A stretch of DNA of 32,681 bases, taken from Muribaculaceae bacterium. Its GTDB lineage: Bacteria > Bacteroidota > Bacteroidia > Bacteroidales > Muribaculaceae. Shown here piece by piece: positions 25,367-32,614 of the stretch. Under the pieces are notes generated by a model. The model did not search any database. It worked only from the letters and a program-made list of their open reading frames with translations, and had not been told where the DNA came from. The stretch is taken from the NCBI GenBank assembly GCA_028689665.1, contig JAQVCR010000023.1, positions 1-32,681 of the forward strand. Reading direction: 5' to 3'. Each line of letters begins with the position of its first letter. Within the stretch, counting starts at the first letter, position 1. Both the position numbers and the translations under genes were made by a program.

Positions 25367-26365
25367 ATGAACGCAAGAGAAAACGTAATAAGAACTTTAA
25401 ATCATGACAGACCAGAATGGGTGCCGGTAAATTTATGGCAACTCCCGGCTGTTAAGATTAAATATGGAAACAAATTAGAGACGTTAATCGAAGAATTTGA
25501 TCCGGATATTATATTTGCGCCTTTTAATGATCCGACAGAAGACCCTCGTCACTATAAAGTGGGTAGCTATACCGATTGCTGGGGTTCAACATGGAGTAAC
25601 TATCAAGAAGGGATAATAGGAGAGGTTAAATCGTTCCCTTTGGTTGAATTTAAAAATATATGGGATTATAAAAGTCCTAAAGAATTGTTGCTTTCTGGAA
25701 AAGAAAATTTGAAAGAGACAAATAAGTTTATTTCTAATCATCACGATAAGTTTATACTTGGTGGGTGGATAAGCATATTTGAACGAATGCAATTCCTGCG
25801 TGGTACAGAAAATTTGTTTATGGATACACTCATGGAAGAACCTGAGTATTTTAAGCTTTTAGAGGTCGTTGAGGATTACTATATGACATATCTTGACTTG
25901 TGGCTTTCGACCGATGTAGATGGAATAGTTTTTGGAGATGATTGGGGGTCGCAACGTTCATTATTAATATCACCCGAAACGTGGAAGACACAATTCAAGC
26001 CGGTGTATAAACGATTCTTTGATAAGATCCATGCCGCAGGCAAATATGTGTTTATGCATAGCGATGGCTATATTTATGATTTATATGACGAATTAATAGA
26101 AATAGGAGTCGATGCCATTAATAGCCAAGTGTGGTGTATGGGAGTTGAAAAAGTAGCTGTTAAGTGCAATCATAGAATTACAAATTGGGGAGAAGTGTGT
26201 AGACAACACATATTGCCCAGAGGAACAGTTGATGATGTGGTTGATGCAGTCAAAAAAATGAAAGAAAACTTATGGGTAAACGGTGGTTTGATTGGGCAGT
26301 TTGAGGCTGGTCCTGATATGCCATTCGAGAATATAAAAGCCGGATTAATAAACTGGAACAAATAA
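25367..26365 (+). CDS. UroD-family corrinoid-methyltransferase homologue (HSD type)
   Basis: Cytoplasmic 332-residue TIM barrel of the UroD/MtaA superfamily. Visible marks are NARENVIRTLNHDRPEWVP at the start, DGIVFGDDWGSQRSLLISPETW in the middle, AGKYVFMHSDGYIYDLYDEL, and the C-terminal QFEAGPDMPFENIKAGL. At the expected metal site it has His231-Ser-Asp233 in place of HxC, and no cysteine near the C-terminus. It begins the second operon, 12 bases before the next UroD-family gene. In corrinoid systems such proteins take a methyl group from a substrate (methyltransferase I) or pass it on (methyltransferase II). The company it keeps favours the first role, with a methylated sugar or sugar acid as donor. 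That role is inferred; true haem UroD is excluded by the missing RQAGR motif. Confidence 0.75.
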   Translation: MNARENVIRTLNHDRPEWVPVNLWQLPAVKIKYGNKLETLIEEFDPDIIFAPFNDPTEDPRHYKVGSYTDCWGSTWSNYQEGIIGEVKSFPLVEFKNIWDYKSPKELLLSGKENLKETNKFISNHHDKFILGGWISIFERMQFLRGTENLFMDTLMEEPEYFKLLEVVEDYYMTYLDLWLSTDVDGIVFGDDWGSQRSLLISPETWKTQFKPVYKRFFDKIHAAGKYVFMHSDGYIYDLYDELIEIGVDAINSQVWCMGVEKVAVKCNHRITNWGEVCRQHILPRGTVDDVVDAVKKMKENLWVNGGLIGQFEAGPDMPFENIKAGLINWNK

Positions 26366-26377
26366 TAATAATACACT

Positions 26378-27442
26378 ATGGATAAATATCAACCTGATTA
26401 TAGAAATATACTTGAAGTTCTTTATAATAGAAGACCAAAAGTGTTGCCACTATACGAACATCATATAGATGCTGCATTTATTGAAAAAGCAACGGGACAA
26501 AAATTTTCTGATTCGATAAATACTGACCCCGAGCTATATTTCTCAAAAGTGATAAATTTTTGGAAAGAAAATACTTATGATGCATTCGATTTTGAAGCAC
26601 CAATTTGCGAGGTTTTTCCCGACCATGGAGCTATACTAGGGGGCAAAGCCGGTCCGATACAGAATCGTGAAGACTTCGATCGCTATCCATTTGATGAAAT
26701 ACCTTCATTATTCTGGGCAAATGCAACACCCAAATTGGAGGCTATTAGGAAGGTACTTCCACAAGGAATGAAAGCTTATGGTGGATGTGGATACGGAGTT
26801 TTTGAGTCGGCTCAAGATTTGGTAGGATATGAAAATTTGTGTATTATGCAATTTGTAGATCCCGACTTGTTTCGCGACTTGTTCGCTAAAATAGGCGACC
26901 TTTATGTAACATTGTGGACAAAAATGGTTAAAGAATATAGCGACATATTCGTCTTTTTCAGAATGGGGGATGATTTGGGGCATAGAACATCAACAATGCT
27001 TGCGCCGGAAATAATAAAAACGCATATCCTTCCACAACATAAAAAAGTAGTTGATATAGTTCATGAAGGAGGTAAAAAATTCTTATTACATAGTTGTGGT
27101 AATATATTCAGTGTTATGCCCGATATAATAGAAATGGGTATTGATGCAAAACATAGCAATGAAGACCAAATAGCTTCATATGATGAATGGATTAAGAAAT
27201 ATAATTCTCAAATAGGGCTTTTTGGTGGATTTGATGTTAATATACTTTCTTTGGGCGACTATCAGAGCGTATATGAAAAGGTTGTTAAAGACGGAACTTA
27301 CTTTAGAGGAATAGCAAAAGGATACGGTTTAGGCTCTGGAAACTCAATTCCTGAATATGTTTCAGTTGACGCATATAGGGGGATGATTGATGCTGTGAAA
27401 CAAATACGAAGAAACGATAACTACATAAACAACAATAAATGA
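26378..27442 (+). CDS. UroD-family corrinoid-methyltransferase homologue (HSC type)
   Basis: Second UroD/MtaA-superfamily protein of the operon, 354 residues, cytoplasmic. It shows VFFRMGDDLGHRTSTMLAPEI, then KKFLLHSCGNIFSVMPDIIEMGIDAKHS with His238 and Cys240 as expected zinc ligands, and a C-terminal GSGNSIPEYVSVDAYRGMIDAV. In MtaA-like proteins a cysteine stands where this protein has the Asn of GSGNSIP, so one of the three usual ligands is replaced. The stop overlaps the start of the next gene, a secreted glycoside hydrolase, by 4 bases (ATGA). Such tight coupling between a cytoplasmic methyltransferase and an exported glycosidase suggests the methylated substrate comes from that hydrolase. 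The proposed job is methyl transfer from an O-methylated sugar to the corrinoid protein. Confidence 0.75.
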   Translation: MDKYQPDYRNILEVLYNRRPKVLPLYEHHIDAAFIEKATGQKFSDSINTDPELYFSKVINFWKENTYDAFDFEAPICEVFPDHGAILGGKAGPIQNREDFDRYPFDEIPSLFWANATPKLEAIRKVLPQGMKAYGGCGYGVFESAQDLVGYENLCIMQFVDPDLFRDLFAKIGDLYVTLWTKMVKEYSDIFVFFRMGDDLGHRTSTMLAPEIIKTHILPQHKKVVDIVHEGGKKFLLHSCGNIFSVMPDIIEMGIDAKHSNEDQIASYDEWIKKYNSQIGLFGGFDVNILSLGDYQSVYEKVVKDGTYFRGIAKGYGLGSGNSIPEYVSVDAYRGMIDAVKQIRRNDNYINNNK

Positions 27443-30150
27443 TGAAAAGATTTTATTTATTATTAATTACGCTTTTAGCAATTTCTCCATTATGGGCAAA
27501 TATTACTTTAGAGTCAACAATTATTGAAACTCTAAATACTCCGTGGTGTGGATTCGGATATAATCAATGGGGATTTGCTAGAGAAAGTGATGGGAATACT
27601 TTAAAGCCTTGGAACGATGCTTTGTGGAATACTACACAAGAGAGAATCTTAGCAATAAAGCCATCGTTAGTGAGATTGCCGTTAATGCGTTCATGGTTTA
27701 ATAGCGATGACAATGGTAATCAATTACCGATAGGAACCTATAATTGGAACAGTAAATATATGCAAGCCTATTATAAAATTATGGATCTTTATAAAGAGCA
27801 TGATATTAAAGTAATGAGTGGATTGTGGCATGCTGTTCCTAGCGGATATTTGGAAGGAGATTTCTATGAATCTGACGACTTTGCAAAGCTGCAAGGTGAT
27901 CTGTTGGAATATCTTTTCAAAACTAAGGGATATGACAAGATAATTACAGTTTATGCTCCTACTAATGAACCTTTAGGCTGTAGTGTTTCAATTACGGGAT
28001 GGAGCAATATGTGCAAAAAATTATATTCAGAACTTCAAAAGAAAGGATTACCAACCAATATTATTACAGGAGCAGATTCTTGGGGCGACTGGATTTGGAA
28101 ACCAGCCCAATATAATAGTAATGAATTGTCGGCTTATGACTTTCATAATTACTTGAACGATACCCCCGACGACACATATAATTCACTATATAATAGGACA
28201 ATTGAGCCTATATTCGAGAGTAATCTTGCTAATATAAGAAAACACGATGCCTTTGCTAAGCCTATCCATGTATCAGAAATGGCTCCGATAGGAGTACCAT
28301 TTATTGACTGGCCTGTGAGCGATGCTCCTGCATATTGCCGAATTGACACCTATGAATATGCATTAGGATTCTGGGATTACGGAATCCAATTAGCGCGTTC
28401 TGGAATGTCCAGCGGGCTGGCTTGGGGACTTGACGGATTTGAGCAAAATAAGAATGCAGGAATGTGGAATAATGCAGGAACTTATGGTGGAATGACATTG
28501 CGTCCATGGTACTATACGTGGCAATTAATGTGTCGTTATTTCCCTAGAGAAGCTAAAATAATCAAGATGAAAGAGCTTGAAAATCGTAAAGATTTAAGAA
28601 TTTTAGGAGCAAAGATAGGTGAATCGGATTATTCATTTGTTGTTGTTAATCGAAGAATGGATACCAAAAGTGATTGTGCCACTATAACATTCAAACTTCC
28701 AATAGGAGCAAAGAGATTTTATTTATATGAATTTAATCCGGCTCAATGCGGCAACGGGGTCGATTTGAGCCTGCCTTATAAGGTCTTAGATTCTGAAAGT
28801 ATGGAAAATAATGGTCTTACGGTTGACGTCCCTCTTGAATCAGGGGTACTACTCACTACTATGCCTCCATTGACTTCTGGATCACAAAGTGAGACCGACC
28901 AATTATCTATTGATTTTGAAGGTGATGATAACTTTACGTTAATTGCACAATCATTTTATGGAGCGTCAATTTCAAAGGTTACTAATCCAAGAAAAAGAGG
29001 GTTGAATGTCAGTGATAATGTTTGTCAAGTCGAAGTAAAAAAAAAAGATGAAGGTTTTTTTTATTTAGACGACACTTTTGGAGCCATAGTGCCACTAAAT
29101 AATATCAAAATATCGGCTTCAAATAAATTCCTTACTTTTCAAACTTATAAAAACGTAGCCTCTAAAATAACGGTTGCTATAAGCATTGAAGGTAGTAATA
29201 CATTAAAAGGCTGTACCGTCGATGCAATAGCTCGAAATTGGCAAGAGTGGAAATTAAATCTCAGTCAGTTTGTAGGGCAGAGAATAAAACATATAGCAAT
29301 TTTCCCAGATAGAAATTTTTATCAATCGATAAATACTAATACGTATTTATCGATTGATAATATTAATCTTGTTGATTTGGGCGATGGAGCAATTGACTAC
29401 CAGGATATTATTCTTAATGAGATAGATAATTCATTAAAAACAAGTTTGAATATTGATTTTGAAAATCTAACTTCAAGTGTAATTCTTGATGGGACAGAAT
29501 CAGTTATTAATACTGAAGTAGTTTCAAATCCTAAAATACTAGATGCGAATAAAGGGGCAAAGGTCTGTAAGGCTTTAATGCTATCCAGTGTTGCAACAAG
29601 CTCAACGAATCATTCTAAATTCAGTTTAAATCCTTATCCCGGAATACTTTTGACAAGAGAAACTCCCAATTTGACTTTTCAGGTATATCGTCAAAATAAT
29701 ATATGTGAAGGAAAGATAGAAGTAGCTTTTAAGTCGGGTAAAAAGGTAATGGAGAATTATTCGCTAAATAGTACTCGCAAATGGCTGACTTTTGGAATTG
29801 GATTGACTCCGTATATCGGAGAAATTATTACTAACATATCGGTTTATCCTAACTTAAATTATGTTGCCGAAAGGTTGGGCACTGAAGATATTTCATTCTT
29901 TGATAATTTTGTTTTAAGCAATGCACAAATAGGAGGCGCCTACGTACCATTCTCTGACTCTGATAAATTATTCATTGTTGATGAAGTTCTACATGTGGTT
30001 GGAGCAGAAGGCGCAACGATAACGATAGCAAATATAGATGGTACTGTTTTTCATTATGCCGATTCAATTAATAATGAATTTATGATTAAAGTGCCAAAAG
30101 GAGTTCTTATTGTAAAATTAAATAATAAACGATATAAACTAATAAACTAA
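27439..30150 (+). CDS. Secreted clan GH-A-like glycoside hydrolase with two binding modules and T9SS tail
   Basis: Predicted extracellular retaining glycosidase. A signal peptide (MKRFYLLLITLLAISPLWA) is preceded by tandem ATG codons. The TIM barrel spans about 25-385: VYAPTNEPLG gives Glu177 as acid/base and HVSEMAPIG gives Glu280 as nucleophile, 103 apart as in clan GH-A; the TNEP context is GH5-like. It ends LAWGLDGFEQ and RPWYYTWQLMCRYFPREAKII, shared with the paralogue at 12831. After a small beta domain, two related beta-sandwich modules follow (about 490-650, starting IDFEGDDNF, and 672-835, starting NIDFENL), each like the module in the protein at 6570. The last 60 residues are a T9SS type A tail. 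It is sandwiched between methyltransferase and corrinoid-protein genes. Linkage specificity is unknown. Confidence 0.8.
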   Translation: MMKRFYLLLITLLAISPLWANITLESTIIETLNTPWCGFGYNQWGFARESDGNTLKPWNDALWNTTQERILAIKPSLVRLPLMRSWFNSDDNGNQLPIGTYNWNSKYMQAYYKIMDLYKEHDIKVMSGLWHAVPSGYLEGDFYESDDFAKLQGDLLEYLFKTKGYDKIITVYAPTNEPLGCSVSITGWSNMCKKLYSELQKKGLPTNIITGADSWGDWIWKPAQYNSNELSAYDFHNYLNDTPDDTYNSLYNRTIEPIFESNLANIRKHDAFAKPIHVSEMAPIGVPFIDWPVSDAPAYCRIDTYEYALGFWDYGIQLARSGMSSGLAWGLDGFEQNKNAGMWNNAGTYGGMTLRPWYYTWQLMCRYFPREAKIIKMKELENRKDLRILGAKIGESDYSFVVVNRRMDTKSDCATITFKLPIGAKRFYLYEFNPAQCGNGVDLSLPYKVLDSESMENNGLTVDVPLESGVLLTTMPPLTSGSQSETDQLSIDFEGDDNFTLIAQSFYGASISKVTNPRKRGLNVSDNVCQVEVKKKDEGFFYLDDTFGAIVPLNNIKISASNKFLTFQTYKNVASKITVAISIEGSNTLKGCTVDAIARNWQEWKLNLSQFVGQRIKHIAIFPDRNFYQSINTNTYLSIDNINLVDLGDGAIDYQDIILNEIDNSLKTSLNIDFENLTSSVILDGTESVINTEVVSNPKILDANKGAKVCKALMLSSVATSSTNHSKFSLNPYPGILLTRETPNLTFQVYRQNNICEGKIEVAFKSGKKVMENYSLNSTRKWLTFGIGLTPYIGEIITNISVYPNLNYVAERLGTEDISFFDNFVLSNAQIGGAYVPFSDSDKLFIVDEVLHVVGAEGATITIANIDGTVFHYADSINNEFMIKVPKGVLIVKLNNKRYKLIN
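29319..29360. repeat. Perfect 18-bp inverted repeat inside the hydrolase gene
   Basis: TTATCAATCGATAAATAC (29319-29336) is perfectly complementary to GTATTTATCGATTGATAA (29343-29360) around the 6-base loop TAATAC. It lies in the coding sequence of the first binding module, near residues 627-641. An 18-bp perfect stem is far more than codon use needs. It may be an mRNA structure, a protein-binding site or a remnant of a mobile sequence. Confidence 0.6.
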
Positions 30151-30167
30151 TAAACTAATAAACTAAT
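30136..30167 (+). repeat. Four tandem copies of AAACTAAT
   Basis: Four exact 8-base copies run from 30136 to 30167. They span the stop codon of the hydrolase gene (30148-30150) and end 6 bases before the start of the corrinoid-protein gene. The array sets the spacing between the two genes and supplies several stop codons. Copy number could change by replication slippage. Confidence 0.7.
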
Positions 30168-30173
30168 AAAAAG

Positions 30174-30806
30174 ATGAATCTATACGAATTATATGATGCA
30201 ATTCTTAACGGCAAATTAGAGAAAGCTGTTGAAGTAACTAATCAAGCAATAAGTCAATCGATTGAACCTCAAATAATTATTAATGATTATATGGTAAAGG
30301 CGATGGAAGAGATTGGAGCGCGCTTTGAAGCTGGTTCTGCTTTTGTCCCAAATTTGTTAATGAGCGCACGTGCCATGAAGGGGTCTTTGGAAATATTAAA
30401 ACCTTTGATGAATAATTCCAATGTAACTCCTATGGGAAAAGTTGTTGTTGGAACCGTGAAAGGGGATTTACATGATATTGGTAAAAATTTGGTATGCTCA
30501 ATGCTTGAGGGGTGTGGCTTTGAAGTTGTCAATCTTGGAGTCGATATTTCAAGCGAGAAGTTTATCGAAGCAGTAAAAGAGCATAAAGCTAACATTGTAT
30601 GTATGTCGGCATTATTAACAACTACAATGACTTATATGAAAGAGGTAATTGATGCTTTTGAAAATGTGGGACTTCGTAAAGATGTTAAAATAATGGTTGG
30701 AGGGGCTCCACTAAGTGAAGATTTTGCCAACGAGATTCATGCCGACGGCTATAGCGACAATGCAAATTCAGCAGTTTCATTGGCAAAAAAATTGATGGCA
30801 TCATAA
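30174..30806 (+). CDS. Methyl-carrying corrinoid protein (MtaC/MtbC/MtmC family)
   Basis: Predicted cytoplasmic cobalamin-binding shuttle of a methyltransferase system. Residues 1-85 are the helical cap (B12-binding-2-like), containing INDYMVKAMEEIGARFEAG and FVPNLLMSARAMKGSLEIL. The Rossmann-like B12 domain follows with GTVKGDLHDIGKNLV, in which His100 of the DxHxxG motif is the lower cobalt ligand, then VVNLGVDIS, SALLTTTM and MVGGAPLSEDFA, completing the DxHxxG-SxL-GG fingerprint. At 210 residues it is the standard stand-alone form. It is followed after 2 bases by the activation-domain-like gene and then by the MtaA-like gene, giving a compact methyl-transfer set. It would accept a methyl group from one or more of the UroD-family proteins here. 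It is the best-supported part of the system. Confidence 0.93.
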   Translation: MNLYELYDAILNGKLEKAVEVTNQAISQSIEPQIIINDYMVKAMEEIGARFEAGSAFVPNLLMSARAMKGSLEILKPLMNNSNVTPMGKVVVGTVKGDLHDIGKNLVCSMLEGCGFEVVNLGVDISSEKFIEAVKEHKANIVCMSALLTTTMTYMKEVIDAFENVGLRKDVKIMVGGAPLSEDFANEIHADGYSDNANSAVSLAKKLMAS

Positions 30807-30808
30807 CA

Positions 30809-31492
30809 ATGAATGCGATAAGACGTATATCTTTTGAGTCTCTAGCTATCTCTAGTAGCGATGTCTTGAAGTTAATGGGGTATGTTAAGCAATCACCTGA
30901 TGCTTTTGTTTCCGATTTGGTTGATGAGCTATTGTTGTGTGCTGCGACCATTGTTAAGCCATCATACTATTTTACAATATCTGATGGGGATATCAGTGCT
31001 ACTCAATTGTCGATTAATAAGGTACAATTTGATCTAAATTCTACAATTGCTACTCTGTTAAGAAATTCTGAACTATTTGCTTTATTTGTAGCTACTGCAG
31101 GTGTTGAATATCAAGAGTATCACAACGAGCTCTCGAAGGCGGGTGATACATTGATGTTATATGTTTGGGATGTAATAGGGAGTTTTATTGCCGAGTCGTG
31201 TGGTGATAAAATGGAGTTAGAATTGGAAAATGAAATAGCAGATACAGCTCATACTAATAGATTTAGCCCGGGATATTGTGGTTGGAATATAAAGGAACAG
31301 AGCCAATTATTTCGTTTATTGCCTAATGGTGTATGTGGAATAAAGGTTAATGAGAGCTCCTTAATGTATCCCATAAAATCGATAAGTGGAGTAATAGGTA
31401 TTGGTGAAGGTGTTGATACTAAAAAATATGGTTGCCAATTTTGTGAATTAAAGAATTGTTATAAAAAACGGATTAAAAAATTAAGTATATGA
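30809..31492 (+). CDS. MetH-activation-domain-like protein, candidate corrinoid reactivator
   Basis: Stand-alone protein resembling the C-terminal AdoMet-binding activation domain of cobalamin-dependent methionine synthase. The AdoMet-site motif RxxPGY is present as RFSPGYCGW at residues 151-159, followed by LFRLLPNGVCGIKVNESSLMYPIKSISGVIG, another activation-domain feature. The tail has GCQFCELKNC, that is Cys209, Cys212 and Cys217 in CxxCx4C spacing, suggesting a metal or iron-sulfur site absent from MetH itself. In MetH this domain remethylates the cobalamin when it oxidises to cob(II)alamin. Here it probably rescues the corrinoid protein encoded 2 bases upstream, in place of an ATP-driven RamA/RACo activase, none of which is seen in the window. 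Its stop overlaps the next start by 4 bases. Confidence 0.75.
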   Translation: MNAIRRISFESLAISSSDVLKLMGYVKQSPDAFVSDLVDELLLCAATIVKPSYYFTISDGDISATQLSINKVQFDLNSTIATLLRNSELFALFVATAGVEYQEYHNELSKAGDTLMLYVWDVIGSFIAESCGDKMELELENEIADTAHTNRFSPGYCGWNIKEQSQLFRLLPNGVCGIKVNESSLMYPIKSISGVIGIGEGVDTKKYGCQFCELKNCYKKRIKKLSI

Positions 31493-32478
31493 AATTAAAG
31501 CTAACAAATGACCGTCTTGCTATCCCTATCATGACTCATCCAGGAATTGAGATGATTGGTAAGCGTGTGATAGATGCTGTGAATGATGGCCAAATTCATG
31601 CTGATGCGATTGTCGCATTAAGTAATGCAATGCCCTCTGATGGTGCAACAGTAATAATGGATCTTACTGTTGAGGCTGAGGCTTTTGGTGCTGTGCTACA
31701 TATTTCAGATAACGAAGTTCCTAGTGTGGAAAAACCACTTTTGGATGATTTAAATGATGTTAATAGTTTGAATGTACCATCAATAACTGCCGGACGGGTA
31801 CCTCAATATATTTTGGCTAATAAGATCGCAGCAGAACGAATTACCGACAAGCCTATCTATGCGGGTTGTATAGGGCCATACTCATTGGCTGGAAGGCTTT
31901 TTGATATGTCTGATTTGATGATTTCCATATATACCGATTCTGATTTGGTCTCGCAACTTTTATCAAAATGTAACGAGTTTATAATTAAATATGTCGAAGC
32001 GTTGAAGGCAACAGGTGTTGATGGTGTGATTATTGCTGAACCAGCTGCCGGTCTGTTAAGTAATGAAGATGCAACAACTTATTCAACAACCTATGTCAAA
32101 GAGATTGTCAAGAAGTTTCAAGACGATGAATTTATGATTATTCTTCACAATTGCGGGAACAAAGGTCATTGTACGCAGTCGATGATCGATACTGGAGCAA
32201 ATGCCTTGCATTTTGGAAATCAATGCGATATTATGTCTGCGCTTAAAGATACGCCGAAAGATGTGATTGTAATGGGCAATATAGATCCGGTGGGTGTTTT
32301 TAGAAATATGAAAGTCAATGATGTGTATGATGAAATATTGCGAATATTGAATTTGACGAAAGACTATCCTAATTTTATTATATCATCGGGATGTGATGTC
32401 CCCCCTAATGTCAGTATGGATAATGTCAAGGCTTTTTACAGTGCTGTTAATGATTTTAATAGTAACAAGAAAAAATGA
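31489..32478 (+). CDS. MtaA/MtbA/CmuA-type corrinoid methyltransferase
   Basis: UroD-superfamily methyltransferase with the full zinc-ligand pattern of methylcobamide methyltransferases: His220 and Cys222 in ILHNCGN, and Cys302 in SSGCDVPP, 80 residues further on. Other marks are IVALSNAMPSDGATVIMDLTVEAEAFGA near residues 42-68, GCIGPYSLAGRL, and VIMGNIDPVGVF-like VMGNIDPVGVF. The 329 residues are normal for MtaA. It closes the operon, coupled by a 4-base overlap to the activation protein. In methanogens such enzymes pass the methyl group to coenzyme M. Bacteroidota are not known to make coenzyme M, so tetrahydrofolate, homocysteine or another thiol is a more likely acceptor. It could also be the substrate-side enzyme. 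The family is sure, the direction of transfer is not. Confidence 0.85.
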   Translation: MKLKLTNDRLAIPIMTHPGIEMIGKRVIDAVNDGQIHADAIVALSNAMPSDGATVIMDLTVEAEAFGAVLHISDNEVPSVEKPLLDDLNDVNSLNVPSITAGRVPQYILANKIAAERITDKPIYAGCIGPYSLAGRLFDMSDLMISIYTDSDLVSQLLSKCNEFIIKYVEALKATGVDGVIIAEPAAGLLSNEDATTYSTTYVKEIVKKFQDDEFMIILHNCGNKGHCTQSMIDTGANALHFGNQCDIMSALKDTPKDVIVMGNIDPVGVFRNMKVNDVYDEILRILNLTKDYPNFIISSGCDVPPNVSMDNVKAFYSAVNDFNSNKKK

Positions 32479-32561
32479 AACGTTGTTGAACCTTTTATAA
32501 GCGACTAACTAGGCTAAATGTTGGCGTTTAACAAACGTATAAATAGGGTTTTTTAAATAGT

Positions 32562-32591
32562 AGCGAGGCTGTCCTTTGGGGCAGCCTCGCT
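32562..32591. terminator. Strong hairpin terminator shared by convergent genes
   Basis: AGCGAGGCTG (32562-32571) pairs perfectly with CAGCCTCGCT (32582-32591). With one T-G wobble and two more C-G pairs the stem reaches 13 bp around a TTTG loop. It lies 84 bases after the methyltransferase stop and 24 bases past the stop of the convergent YebC-like gene, so it can serve both. Runs of T flank it only loosely. Confidence 0.7.
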
Positions 32592-32614
32592 GTGTATTTG
32601 TGTTGTGGGGGCGA

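Noticed and set aside
29319-29360. Reading the internal inverted repeat as a terminator
   Set aside because: It sits far inside a gene whose last 260 codons encode an intact module and sorting tail, and no T tract follows.
30136-30167. CRISPR-like array
   Set aside because: The units are 8 bases with no spacers; it is a simple tandem repeat.
14916-32478. Annotating the UroD-superfamily genes as haem-pathway uroporphyrinogen decarboxylase
   Set aside because: None has the N-terminal RQAGR substrate motif, they occur as four divergent copies, and the operon contains a corrinoid protein and an activation protein.
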